Below, one piece after another: positions 17,568 through 26,656 of a stretch of DNA of 64,000 nt. The number at the start of each line of letters is the position of its first letter. The first letter of the stretch is position 1. Source of the DNA: Lutibacter profundi (GTDB lineage: Bacteria > Bacteroidota > Bacteroidia > Flavobacteriales > Flavobacteriaceae); assembly GCF_001543325.1 (NCBI RefSeq), contig NZ_CP013355.1, forward strand, positions 186,001 to 250,000, given 5' to 3'. The position numbers and the translations under genes were made by a program. Under the pieces are notes generated by a model. The model was not told the DNA's origin. It saw nothing but the letters and a program-made list of their open reading frames with translations, and did no database searches.

Positions 17568-18812
17568 ATGAAAGATTTATTTGAAAGAATAGTAAAAGAT
17601 AAAGGTCCACTTGGAAAATGGGCAAAACAAGCTGAAGGATATTATGTTTTTCCAAAATTAGAAGGAGAAATTTCAAACAGAATGAAGTTCAATGGGAAAG
17701 AGGTTATCACATGGAGCATTAATGATTATTTAGGGTTGGCAAATCATCCTGAGGTAAGAAAAGTAGATGCAGAAGCGGCTAAAGAATATGGTATGGCATA
17801 TCCTATGGGTGCTAGAATGATGTCGGGTCACACAAAATTTCATGAACAACTTGAGCAAGAATTAGCAGATTTTGAAGAAAAAGAGGCTGCTTATTTGGTG
17901 AATTTCGGATACCAAGGAATGGTATCAGCTATTGATGCTTTGGTAAGTAAAAATGATGTTATTGTTTATGATATGGATGCACATGCCTGTATTATTGATG
18001 GTGTTAGATTACATCCAGGAAAGCGTTTTACTTTTAAGCATAATGATATTGACAGTTTAGAAAAAAATCTACAAAGAGCAACCAAAATAGCCGAGGAACA
18101 CAATGGAGGAATTTTAGTTATTTCTGAAGGTGTTTTTGGTATGCGTGGCGAGCAAGGAAAACTAAAAGAGATTATTGATTTAAAAAAAGAATATAACTTT
18201 AGATTATTAGTTGATGATGCACACGGTTTTGGAACACTAGGAAAAGAGGGTAGAGGTACGGGGTTTGAACAGGGAGTTCAAGACGGAATAGATGTTTATT
18301 TTGCAACATTTGCAAAATCGATGGCAGGAATAGGTGCTTTTTTTGCTGCAGATAAAGATATAATTCAATATTTACAATATAATATGCGTTCTCAAATGTT
18401 TGCAAAATCTCTACCAATGCCAATGGTAAAAGGAGCTTTAAAGCGTTTGGATATGCTAAGAACAATGCCAGAATTAAAAGAAAAGCTTTGGGAAAACGTG
18501 AATGCACTTCAAAATGGATTAAAAGATAATGGATTTGATATTGGGAAAACAAATACCTGTGTTACTCCAGTATTTTTAGAAGGTGATATTCCAGAAGCAA
18601 TGGCAATGGTAAATGATTTAAGGGAAAACCATGGCATATTTTGCTCAATTGTTGTTTATCCTGTAATCCCAAAAGGAATGATTCTTTTAAGACTAATACC
18701 AACAACATCACATACATTGGAAGATGTAGAGATAACTATTGAATCCTTTTCAGCAATTAGAACTAAACTTGAAAAAGGTATATATAAACGTATTGCAGCC
18801 ACTATGGTTTAG
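17568..18812 (+). CDS. Alpha-oxoamine synthase (serine palmitoyltransferase / cysteate fatty-acyltransferase type)
   Basis: A 414-residue fold-type I PLP enzyme. It has ITWSINDYLGLANHPEVRK, the region MSGHTKFHEQLEQELADFEE, DDAHGFGTLG, and the PLP lysine in FATFAKSMAG (Lys250). Members condense an amino acid with an acyl thioester to give a 3-keto long-chain base. Serine gives sphingolipids, cysteate gives sulfonolipids such as capnine, glycine gives aminoketobutyrate. KBL- and BioF-type alternatives are less likely because no bio or tdh genes are adjacent. A fold-II cysteine-synthase-like gene directly upstream favours the sulfonolipid reading. Confidence 0.85.
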   Translation: MKDLFERIVKDKGPLGKWAKQAEGYYVFPKLEGEISNRMKFNGKEVITWSINDYLGLANHPEVRKVDAEAAKEYGMAYPMGARMMSGHTKFHEQLEQELADFEEKEAAYLVNFGYQGMVSAIDALVSKNDVIVYDMDAHACIIDGVRLHPGKRFTFKHNDIDSLEKNLQRATKIAEEHNGGILVISEGVFGMRGEQGKLKEIIDLKKEYNFRLLVDDAHGFGTLGKEGRGTGFEQGVQDGIDVYFATFAKSMAGIGAFFAADKDIIQYLQYNMRSQMFAKSLPMPMVKGALKRLDMLRTMPELKEKLWENVNALQNGLKDNGFDIGKTNTCVTPVFLEGDIPEAMAMVNDLRENHGIFCSIVVYPVIPKGMILLRLIPTTSHTLEDVEITIESFSAIRTKLEKGIYKRIAATMV

Positions 18813-18897
18813 TTGCTATAAAATATAAAAAGAGGTCGTCTAAAAAGTAATTTTTAGGCGATTTTTTTTTATAATATGTACCATTCGTCTTTTAAGA

Positions 18898-19240
18898 ATT
18901 TCCTTGAAATGGATCCTGAACAAGGAGTGATCAATGCTAGTTTGTTAACAAAATTCAGAAAGTTACGTTTAACAGATTCGTATCTGTTAAACCTTTAAAT
19001 AGGAAAAACGGTTGTAATTGCTATTGACAATGGTATTGTTCGTTCAAGATCCATCATAGTTGATGCCGCACATTCATTATCTAGAATCAAATCCATTTTC
19101 AGCAGTTCAGGTATTAAAAGAGCGTTCAAAACTACTGCGCAAAGCAATTTATGATGCATATGGAATTGAAAATATGCAAATGTAAGGAGCAATCGCATTA
19201 TTTACAGTAAACTTAAAAAGAATTCTGAAATTACAAGTAT
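18898..19240 (+). pseudogene. IS1182 family transposase remnant
   Basis: Conserved pieces appear in different frames. The first is DPEQGVINASLLTKFRKLR (from 18912). The second, after a stop, is GKTVVIAIDNGIVRSRSIIV. The third, after a frameshift, is QVLKERSKLLRKAIYDAYG, and then ALFTVNLKRILKL. These match the DUF4372/DDE-type IS1182 transposases, but the gene lacks most of its length and has stops, so it is inactive. Confidence 0.7.
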
Positions 19241-19344
19241 AGCATAGAAACTAAACTAAACTAAATGATGGCTTAATAGAACCTGTAATCACTCCTTAAC
19301 GTTGCTAAAAGACATCATAATTTAAAAAATAAAAAGTCTTGAAT

Positions 19345-19391
19345 AACAAAAGCGATTAAATAAAAGTTAATTTTATTTAATCGCTTTTGTT
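19345..19391. terminator. Perfect 21-bp inverted repeat (likely bidirectional terminator of the amidohydrolase operon)
   Basis: Arms AACAAAAGCGATTAAATAAAA and its exact complement enclose a 5-nt loop. It lies about 60 bp past the amidohydrolase stop on the minus strand and inside the IS remnant. The stem is AT-rich and lacks a long T run, so termination is likely but not certain. Confidence 0.45.
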
Positions 19392-19450
19392 AAATGTTGA
19401 AAAAGAATTGCTTTTTCAGTGTCCTCCTTTTCAGACAGCCTCTTTTATTC

Positions 19451-20749
19451 TTATTGTAAACCATATTTCTTAGAATATTTTTCCCATAATTTGGTTTGAT
19501 GTGTTTCAAGGTTAATTTTTCTACCTTGAATAAAGGCATTTGTAAGCACATTTGTCCTCATATCCAATGCATCACCTTCAGAAATAAATAGTGTAGCATC
19601 TTTGCCAACTTCTAGAGATCCAACAATAGCATCAATTCCTAAAATCTTGGCAGCATTTAAGGTAATTAGCTTTAATGCTTCTTCTTTATTTAATCCATAA
19701 GCAGCGTAGGTTCCTGCGTAAAAAGGTAAATTTCTAGCGCTCATTCGTTCCATACTTCCTTCCATGCCAATAGCAACGGTAATTCCTTTATCAACTAAAA
19801 GTTTTGCAGATCTATAGGGTAAATCATAATCAGAATCATTGCTCTTTGGCACTCTATGGGCTCTTTCTAAAATTACAGGAATATTATTTTTAACTAGTAA
19901 ATCTGCAATTTTGTAGGCGTCATTTCCATGAACAATTACAATATTATTGATTCCTGCTTTTTTTATAAAATGTATAGCATCTGTAATTTCTTGAACGCCA
20001 CTTGCATGTATGTACATTTTTTTTTCTCCATTGAATAGCCCTTCCATAGCTTCAAAAGGAATATTTTTAGGGTTTCTTTTGGTTTTTAAATACCTTTTAG
20101 AATTTGCAATAAACGAAGTTATTTTTTTTACATTAGTTGCATATTCTTTATCAGGTTTGGCTCCAGGATCTTCACCAAGCCACCATTTTCCATAGGTAAA
20201 ACTTTGCGGCCAGTTGATATGGATTCCATCATTAACCTTTAGGGCAGCATCTTCCCAGTTCCAAGCGTCAAACTGAACAATTGAAGAAGTCCCAGACATA
20301 GTACCACCTCTAGGTGTAATTTGCCCCATCAATACACCGTTTGGTCGCATACTTTCAACTACTTTAGATTCGCTGTTGTATGCTATTAAACTTCTTATAT
20401 GAGGATTCATAGCGCCTACTTCATCATAATCTAACGTGGCTCTAACAGCATCAATTTCTCCTAAACCTAACGACGTATTTGCAACAATAAAACCAGGGTA
20501 AACATGTTTTCCCTTAGCATTTATAATGTTTCCTAAACGAGTAATTTTTGTGTTTGCGCTTCCTACAAATTGTAGCTTTCCATTAGAAAACATGATAAGT
20601 GAATTTTCAATTACTTCTCCATTTCCTATATGTGCTGTAGCGCCCTCTATGCTATAATCTGTAGTTTGTTTAGGAGCTGGTGTTTGTTGTGCTATAATTT
20701 TTCCAATTATAAATAAGAAAATGAAACTATATATATATTGTTTTTTCAT
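19451..20749 (-). CDS. Exported amidohydrolase-family protein lacking the usual HxH metal site
   Basis: A 432-residue protein with signal peptide KQYIYSFIFLFIIGKIIAQ. It shows the amidohydrolase layout: beta-sandwich start YSIEGATAHIGNGEVIENSL, barrel, then the C-terminal TLNAAKILGIDAIVGSLEVGKDATLFI. At the position of the usual metal-binding HxH it reads PGFIVANTSLG, with no histidines. An MYIHASGVQEI histidine and HGND remain. It may be inactive or use a single metal site. It is separated by 11 bp from the upstream 989-residue amidohydrolase and probably works with it. Confidence 0.82.
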   Translation of the reverse strand: MKKQYIYSFIFLFIIGKIIAQQTPAPKQTTDYSIEGATAHIGNGEVIENSLIMFSNGKLQFVGSANTKITRLGNIINAKGKHVYPGFIVANTSLGLGEIDAVRATLDYDEVGAMNPHIRSLIAYNSESKVVESMRPNGVLMGQITPRGGTMSGTSSIVQFDAWNWEDAALKVNDGIHINWPQSFTYGKWWLGEDPGAKPDKEYATNVKKITSFIANSKRYLKTKRNPKNIPFEAMEGLFNGEKKMYIHASGVQEITDAIHFIKKAGINNIVIVHGNDAYKIADLLVKNNIPVILERAHRVPKSNDSDYDLPYRSAKLLVDKGITVAIGMEGSMERMSARNLPFYAGTYAAYGLNKEEALKLITLNAAKILGIDAIVGSLEVGKDATLFISEGDALDMRTNVLTNAFIQGRKINLETHQTKLWEKYSKKYGLQ

Positions 20750-20760
20750 AATTTTAGTTT

Positions 20761-23730
20761 TTAGTATTCTAATACGGTGTCACAGTGAAAATTAATGGTT
20801 GCTTTCTTTTTAGGTGATTGAACGGGGTTTCCATTAATTTTTTCATTAAGCATCATATTAATTAATGTATTGCGTTCTTTTTGGATAGATTTTCTCAATG
20901 CTAAATCTTTTTGAATATCAAAATATATTGTACCATTAATAATTGTTTTTTCAGCTTTGGCATAAATGGATAATGGGTTATCACTCCATAAAACCAAATC
21001 AGCATCTTTTCCAACTTTTATACTTCCAACTTTATCATCAATATGTAATAGTTTAGCAGGGTTTAAGGTTACAAATTTCCATGCTTCTTGTTCGCTTACA
21101 CCTCCGTATTTAATAGTTTTGGCGGCTTCTTGATTTAATCTTCTAGACATTTCGGCATCATCAGAATTAATTGCTACTGTAATTCCCATGTTGTGTAATA
21201 TAGCAGCATTGTATGGTATTGCGTCATTCACTTCATATTTATAAGCCCACCAATCTGAGAATGTTGAAGCGCCTACACCGTGTTGCCTCATTTTGTCAGC
21301 TACTTTATAACCTTCTAAAATGTGTGTAAAAGTATTTATTTTGAAATTGAATTTTTCGGCAACTTTCATTAACATATTAATTTCACTTTGTACGTAAGAA
21401 TGACAAGAAATAAAGCGTTCTTTATTTAAAATTTCTGCTAATGTTTCTAGTTCTACGTCTTTTCTATAAGGTTTCCCCGTTTTTTTTAAATCATCGTACT
21501 CTTTTGCTCTTTGGAAATAATCTAGATACACTTGTTCAACACCCATTCTAGTTTGAGGAAATCTAACGGTATTATTACTTCCCCAATTAGATTGTTTAAC
21601 GTTTTCACCCAATGCAAATTTGATAAATTTAGGACTATTTTTATAAAGCATATTGCTAGCAGTTTCGCCCCATTTTAATTTAATAATAGCTGAACGGCCA
21701 CCAATAGGATTTGCTGAACCATGTAATATTTGAACGGTAGTTACTCCACCTGCTAAATTTCTGTAAATTTTAATATCATCAGGGTTTATAACATCTTCAA
21801 TAGTTACTTCAGCAGAAGAATTTTGCCCAGCTTCATTAATAGCAACAGCTGCAATATGTGTATGTTCATCTATAATTCCAGCAGTTAAATATTTTCCAGT
21901 ACCATCAATAATTTTTGCGCTTCCTGCATGTAACTTTTTACCTATTTTAGAAATTTTACCGTTTTTTATTAAAACATCTGTATTCTGTAATATCCCTTCC
22001 TTTTCACTTGTCCAAACGGTTGCATTCTTAATTAATATAGTTTCTTGTTTCGCTCTTTTTGCAAAACCAAAAGCAGTGTTTGGAAAGGTTATAGGCATTA
22101 AAGAAAGTTTAGAAGCTTCTTTTTCTTTTTCTTTTTTCTTCTTTTCTGAAGGTTGTTTTATAGCTTTCCATTTGAATTCTTTGCCGCTAACATCAACACT
22201 TGTTCCATTTAAATCATTAGATGCATTATTAATTCTGCCAACCAGCCTAGTAAATTTTGGAGAGTCTTTGGTTTCATTAATTGTGATAGTTAACCAATTA
22301 TTAGTATAAGATATTTTAGATTTTATTTTTAGACTATCTTTTTTTATTGAGCTTGTTAACTTCCTCTCTTTACCTGTAATAGATAAAAGATATTTTTCAT
22401 TATTTAAAGATAAGGTATAGTTTCCTGTAATATCTTTAATATTCATATCATTTATTACATTTTTACTTCCTTGAACCCAATTTTCATAAGTTATAGTTTT
22501 AGGTTCAAATATTTCTCCTGAAGTAATTAAAAAATTAGCATAGCGTCCTTTTTGTAGCGTTCCTATTTCATTAGATTTTCTTAAAATTGTGGCAGGAACT
22601 GTAGTTAATGCTTCTAAAGCAACGGTTTTATCTAAGCCAAATTTAATGGCTTTTTGAAGATTTTTATTAAAATTAGCAATTGATTTCAATTTATGAGTGG
22701 TGATTGAAAAACGAACACCATTTTTTTGCAATACACTTAAGTTTGCAGGTTCCTGATTCCATTTACGCATATCACTTACATCAATTTTACTTGCAAAATA
22801 TGGATTGCTAACATCGTATGCTTTACGAAAGTTGATGGGGATTATAAAAGTAGCATTTGTAGCTTTTATTTCTTCAATATCTTCATATTCATTACCTCCT
22901 CCAACAATTACGTATTGAACACCAAATTGGTCACCAATTTTATCAGCTCTTAAATCATTTTGTTTCCCGCCGGCATCAAAAATTTGAACTAATTTTTTAT
23001 TTCTATTAAAGGCATCTAATGCTAAATCGTTGTTTTTTGAAAGTCCCTTAGCATACCATTCAGCATCTAAATATACTTGACGAAGTAAAGCCATAGCACC
23101 CATTAAAGAATTAGGATATACCTGTTTTGATTTAGAGCTTTTTTGAAAAGATAAGTATTGGGCAGACTTATTGTCTATAATTATGTTACTACTAGAAGGA
23201 TTTGAATTTAAAGAAATTAAAAGTCCGTTTCCTCTTACAATACCATCTTGTAAATGAGTATTTACAACACCAAACCCAGCTTTTAAAAGTTCTTTAGCTT
23301 TGCTTTTATCAAATTTAAAAATAGTAATAGGGTTCGTATCTGGTCTAATGTGGTCGTTCCAATAATAACCTTTTCTTTGGGCATCGTACTGAGGTTTACT
23401 GTTTCGTGAATTAGGCTTCCTTTTAGGTTTAGAAATTCCAAAACTTGCATAAACATCAATAAATGAAGGATAAATATACTTACCGTTTAAATTTATAATT
23501 TCTGCTCCTTTAGGTATTGTAACAGCTAATCCTACATGGAGAACTTTACCGTCTTTTATAAGTAGCGTTCCTTTGTTTATAATTTGTGAAGGAGTAACAT
23601 AAATTGTGGCATTTGTAAAAGCAATAGTTGTATTAGCTTTGGTTTTAACACCCGTATTATTGGGAAAATATTCCTGAGAATTGATAACAATAGAAAATAG
23701 GAAAATTATTAAAATAATTGATTTTTTCAT
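20761..23730 (-). CDS. Exported tandem amidohydrolase (two modules, N-terminal module degenerate)
   Basis: A 989-residue exported protein (signal KKSIILIIFLFSIVINSQ). Two amidohydrolase-like modules are in series. The N-terminal one (~30-430) reads YPSFIDVYASFG where HxH is expected, so it has lost its metal ligands. The C-terminal one (~560-960) keeps IIDEHTHIAAVA, the HSYVQSEI and THILEGYKV histidines and the INSDDAEM aspartate. A linker (~430-560) is rich in Lys and Ser. It could be an imidazolonepropionase- or dipeptidase-like hydrolase; the substrate is unknown. It heads a two-gene operon with the 432-residue paralogue. Confidence 0.85.
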   Translation of the reverse strand: MKKSIILIIFLFSIVINSQEYFPNNTGVKTKANTTIAFTNATIYVTPSQIINKGTLLIKDGKVLHVGLAVTIPKGAEIINLNGKYIYPSFIDVYASFGISKPKRKPNSRNSKPQYDAQRKGYYWNDHIRPDTNPITIFKFDKSKAKELLKAGFGVVNTHLQDGIVRGNGLLISLNSNPSSSNIIIDNKSAQYLSFQKSSKSKQVYPNSLMGAMALLRQVYLDAEWYAKGLSKNNDLALDAFNRNKKLVQIFDAGGKQNDLRADKIGDQFGVQYVIVGGGNEYEDIEEIKATNATFIIPINFRKAYDVSNPYFASKIDVSDMRKWNQEPANLSVLQKNGVRFSITTHKLKSIANFNKNLQKAIKFGLDKTVALEALTTVPATILRKSNEIGTLQKGRYANFLITSGEIFEPKTITYENWVQGSKNVINDMNIKDITGNYTLSLNNEKYLLSITGKERKLTSSIKKDSLKIKSKISYTNNWLTITINETKDSPKFTRLVGRINNASNDLNGTSVDVSGKEFKWKAIKQPSEKKKKEKEKEASKLSLMPITFPNTAFGFAKRAKQETILIKNATVWTSEKEGILQNTDVLIKNGKISKIGKKLHAGSAKIIDGTGKYLTAGIIDEHTHIAAVAINEAGQNSSAEVTIEDVINPDDIKIYRNLAGGVTTVQILHGSANPIGGRSAIIKLKWGETASNMLYKNSPKFIKFALGENVKQSNWGSNNTVRFPQTRMGVEQVYLDYFQRAKEYDDLKKTGKPYRKDVELETLAEILNKERFISCHSYVQSEINMLMKVAEKFNFKINTFTHILEGYKVADKMRQHGVGASTFSDWWAYKYEVNDAIPYNAAILHNMGITVAINSDDAEMSRRLNQEAAKTIKYGGVSEQEAWKFVTLNPAKLLHIDDKVGSIKVGKDADLVLWSDNPLSIYAKAEKTIINGTIYFDIQKDLALRKSIQKERNTLINMMLNEKINGNPVQSPKKKATINFHCDTVLEY

Positions 23731-23818
23731 TCTAATTAGTTTGGTTTATAATGGTAAATATAATTTTTTGTTTAAAGTATTTTAACTTTTATATTTTTTT
23801 AACAAAAAATTAAGAAAC

Positions 23819-24916
23819 TTATAAGCTCAAATTAGCTGGGTAAGTGTTTTTTTTAGCTTTGTAGTAATTTATTAAAAGAGATACCATTTTATTGTATTCT
23901 TTCATTCCGGCTTTTTGTTTATTGGCTTTCAAAAAGGAATCGTAAAAACCTTTAAAATATTTTTCAGACCAGTTTTGATATGCTATCCAAAAATCCTGAC
24001 TCTGCTTTATATCTTTCAATATTCCTTTATTAATTCCTTTTTTTAGCATTTCATACTGTTCAGGATTCGTTCTGTAAATTTCAGATAAGCAATAACGTAA
24101 TGCCATTAAGTAACCCGAGTAATTATAAAAAGAATCATTAGAATAAATTGCAGCTAAATAACCTATAAAATTAGCTTCACTTTCTGAGGCAAAACCTATT
24201 TGATGTGCAACCTCATGGCATACAGTTGCAGGATAGTTGTTTTTTGGAATTAAAGCATTTATTTGAGCTTCATTTGTAAATGGATTTATATAGCCAGCGA
24301 ATCCCATATAAGTTAGGGGTAAGCTAAATAAAGAGTGTTTTAAAGATGGGTTTTCAAATTTGAATTGTGGATATTTTATTTGTAATTTATGATAAGCTAA
24401 TGGTGATTTTTCTTCAATTTTTTGTTTATTTAAAGGGTTCTGCACTATAACAGTATCGTTATTGGTAATTAAAATTTGCGCTTTATTTGTTTTTAAAATT
24501 AGTGTTTTAGTAAAATGGATTAGTTCATTTGTAGTGTAATTGGTTTTTTCTAAATTCAACGTTTTAAATAAAGGCTGTCTAAAATAGTTTAAAGCCCAAT
24601 TGAAATGAAAAAAGAAAAATAGAACTGAAATAAGCGCACCTGTTTTAAATAAAGTATTTTTGAAATTAATTTTTTTTGTTTTTAATGTTATAAAAATACT
24701 TTTTAACACAAAAATACCAAGCGTTAAATATAAAATATCACCAATTGAAATAGGAACCCATCCAAAAATAATTCTTAAAAATTTAGAGATGTATATGTAT
24801 AAACCATTTGAATAATATTTTTCAATTACACTAGGGTATTGCGCTATAATTTGAATAAAAGCCCACTGCATAATAAGTAAAATGGTAAGTATTTTATATA
24901 CCTTTAGTTGTTTCAT
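23819..24916 (-). CDS. DUF3810 family membrane protein with HEVAH zinc-protease motif
   Basis: A 365-residue protein. Three or four N-terminal transmembrane segments are followed by a soluble domain with VCHEVAHQIGFASESEANFI: His234, Glu235, His238 and a later Glu form a gluzincin-type metal site. The family is common in Bacteroidota and its substrate is unknown. It is probably an inner-membrane metallopeptidase. It is transcribed alone, with about 90 bp to the amidohydrolase gene downstream. Confidence 0.85.
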   Translation of the reverse strand: MKQLKVYKILTILLIMQWAFIQIIAQYPSVIEKYYSNGLYIYISKFLRIIFGWVPISIGDILYLTLGIFVLKSIFITLKTKKINFKNTLFKTGALISVLFFFFHFNWALNYFRQPLFKTLNLEKTNYTTNELIHFTKTLILKTNKAQILITNNDTVIVQNPLNKQKIEEKSPLAYHKLQIKYPQFKFENPSLKHSLFSLPLTYMGFAGYINPFTNEAQINALIPKNNYPATVCHEVAHQIGFASESEANFIGYLAAIYSNDSFYNYSGYLMALRYCLSEIYRTNPEQYEMLKKGINKGILKDIKQSQDFWIAYQNWSEKYFKGFYDSFLKANKQKAGMKEYNKMVSLLINYYKAKKNTYPANLSL

Positions 24917-25044
24917 AATTCAAAAATAGGAAATATATAATGAGAAAGAGTCGTTTAAATAGTTATTAACAAAATTGATACTTGTGAACAAAACATGTGT
25001 AAAAATAAAATTGTAATTTAAAGAGACAATTAAGTTTAAAAAAT

Positions 25045-25052
25045 TACATTTG
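25045..25052 (+). promoter_or_regulatory. -7 element upstream of dnaB
   Basis: TACATTTG fits TAnnTTTG. It lies about 70 bp ahead of the dnaB GTG in a 207-bp gap with no other gene signal. No clear -33 element was seen. Confidence 0.45.
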
Positions 25053-25123
25053 TTTAATCAAGAACTTTCATAGTTTTCCTTAAATAAAATATCGATTTAA
25101 ATTCAAAACAAAGTAGTAGTAGC

Positions 25124-26647
25124 GTGAAAAATTTACAACCAATTCAATCCAGAAAAATCAAAAAAAACACAGTAATTAGTCTTGAAAAAGGTAAAATACC
25201 TCCACAAGCCATTGATTTAGAGGAAGCTGTATTGGGAGCGATGATGATTGATAAAAAAGGTGTTGATGACGTAATTGATATTTTGCATTCTGAAGTTTTT
25301 TACAAAGAATCACATCAGTTAATTTACGAAGCTATACATACATTATTTAATAATACAGAACCTATAGATTTATTATCGGTAGCAAATCAATTGCGAAAAA
25401 CAGAAAATTTAGATGCCGCTGGAGGTGATTTCTATTTAGTAGGATTAACACAAAAAGTAGCTTCTTCTGCGCATATAGAATTTCATGCACGTATTATTCT
25501 CCAAAAATTTATTCAACGAAAATTAATTACAATTTCTTCTGAAATTATTGAAGAAGCTTATGATGAAACCATTGATGTTTTTGATTTGTTAGATGATGCT
25601 GAATCAAAACTGTTTGAAGTAACTCAGGGGAACTTAAAAAAAGGTTCTGAAGCTGCAGAAGGATTGGTAAAACAAGCTCTTGATAAAATTCAGGAAATTT
25701 CTAATAAAGAAGGTATGAGTGGTGTAGCAACAGGTTTTACTCGTTTAGATGAGTTAACCTCAGGTTGGCAACCTTCAGATTTAGTAATTATAGCCGCTCG
25801 TCCAGGTATGGGTAAAACTGCTTTTGTGATGTCAATGGCAAAGAATATGGCAATAGACTTTGAGATTCCTGTTGCTATTTTTTCATTAGAAATGTCTTCT
25901 GTACAGTTAATAACACGTATGATTTCAAGTGAAACCGGAATTTCATCAGGAAAATTAAGAAAAGGAAATTTAGAACCACATGAATGGGAGCAATTAAATG
26001 TGAAGGTTAAAAACTTAACAAAAGCACCTATTTTTATTGATGATACACCTTCTTTATCTATTTTTGATTTAAGAGCAAAATCGCGCCGTTTAGCTTCACA
26101 ACATGGAATTAAAATTATTATTATAGATTATTTGCAATTAATGACAACAGGAACTTCTCAAAAAGGAGGAGGAAATCGCGAACAAGAAATTTCTATGATT
26201 TCAAGAAATTTAAAAGCCTTAGCAAAAGAATTGGCTATACCAGTTATAGCACTTTCCCAATTGTCGCGTGCTGTAGAAACTCGTGGAGGAAATAAACGGC
26301 CACTTTTATCAGATTTACGTGAGTCAGGTGCTATTGAGCAAGATGCAGATATTGTTTCATTTATATATCGTCCAGAATATTATGGGCTTACAGAATGGGA
26401 TGATGAAGAAAGAACACCCTGCGAAGGACAAGCCGAATTTATAGTTGCGAAACACAGAAATGGAGGTTTAGAAAATGTAAAATTGAAATTTACAGGTCAT
26501 TTAGCTCAATTTAGTAACTTAGATGAGGATTTTGGTAGTGAATTTCAATCGAAAATGAATGTTTCAACTTCAGAGACTGTTTTGCCAAGTGCAGAAGAAG
26601 CTTTTGGATCGCATGATAATTTAGAAAATGATGGAGTTCCATTCTAA
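25124..26647 (+). CDS. dnaB: Replicative DNA helicase DnaB, GTG start
   Basis: A 507-residue hexameric helicase. The N-terminal DnaB domain contains PPQAIDLEEAVLGAMMIDKK, as in other flavobacteria. The RecA-like C-terminal domain has Walker A ARPGMGKTAFVM, the Walker B region IIIIDYLQLM, and SDLRESGAIEQDADIV. The start is GTG: an upstream ATG is absent and starting later would cut the conserved N-terminus. The C-terminal tail ends in an acidic stretch. An exported GATase-like gene follows 9 bp later, probably on the same transcript. Confidence 0.97.
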   Translation: MKNLQPIQSRKIKKNTVISLEKGKIPPQAIDLEEAVLGAMMIDKKGVDDVIDILHSEVFYKESHQLIYEAIHTLFNNTEPIDLLSVANQLRKTENLDAAGGDFYLVGLTQKVASSAHIEFHARIILQKFIQRKLITISSEIIEEAYDETIDVFDLLDDAESKLFEVTQGNLKKGSEAAEGLVKQALDKIQEISNKEGMSGVATGFTRLDELTSGWQPSDLVIIAARPGMGKTAFVMSMAKNMAIDFEIPVAIFSLEMSSVQLITRMISSETGISSGKLRKGNLEPHEWEQLNVKVKNLTKAPIFIDDTPSLSIFDLRAKSRRLASQHGIKIIIIDYLQLMTTGTSQKGGGNREQEISMISRNLKALAKELAIPVIALSQLSRAVETRGGNKRPLLSDLRESGAIEQDADIVSFIYRPEYYGLTEWDDEERTPCEGQAEFIVAKHRNGGLENVKLKFTGHLAQFSNLDEDFGSEFQSKMNVSTSETVLPSAEEAFGSHDNLENDGVPF

Positions 26648-26656
26648 AAGCTAAAA

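Larger units (their letters stand above)
18828..19446 (+). mobile_element. Decayed IS1182-type insertion sequence
   Basis: About 620 bp bounded by imperfect inverted ends: the left end reads AAAGAGGTCGTCTAAAAAG and the right end, on the other strand, AAAGAGGCTGTCTGAAAAG. The interior holds a frame-broken IS1182-family transposase fragment. The left end also forms a hairpin with a T run (18835-18870), so it can end transcription from the upstream gene. Two shorter elements with the same ends are at 35759-35895 and 60204-60342. Confidence 0.7.

Noticed and set aside
18995-19198. Minus-strand open frame within the IS remnant
   Set aside because: It is antisense to recognisable IS1182 transposase pieces and has no family features.
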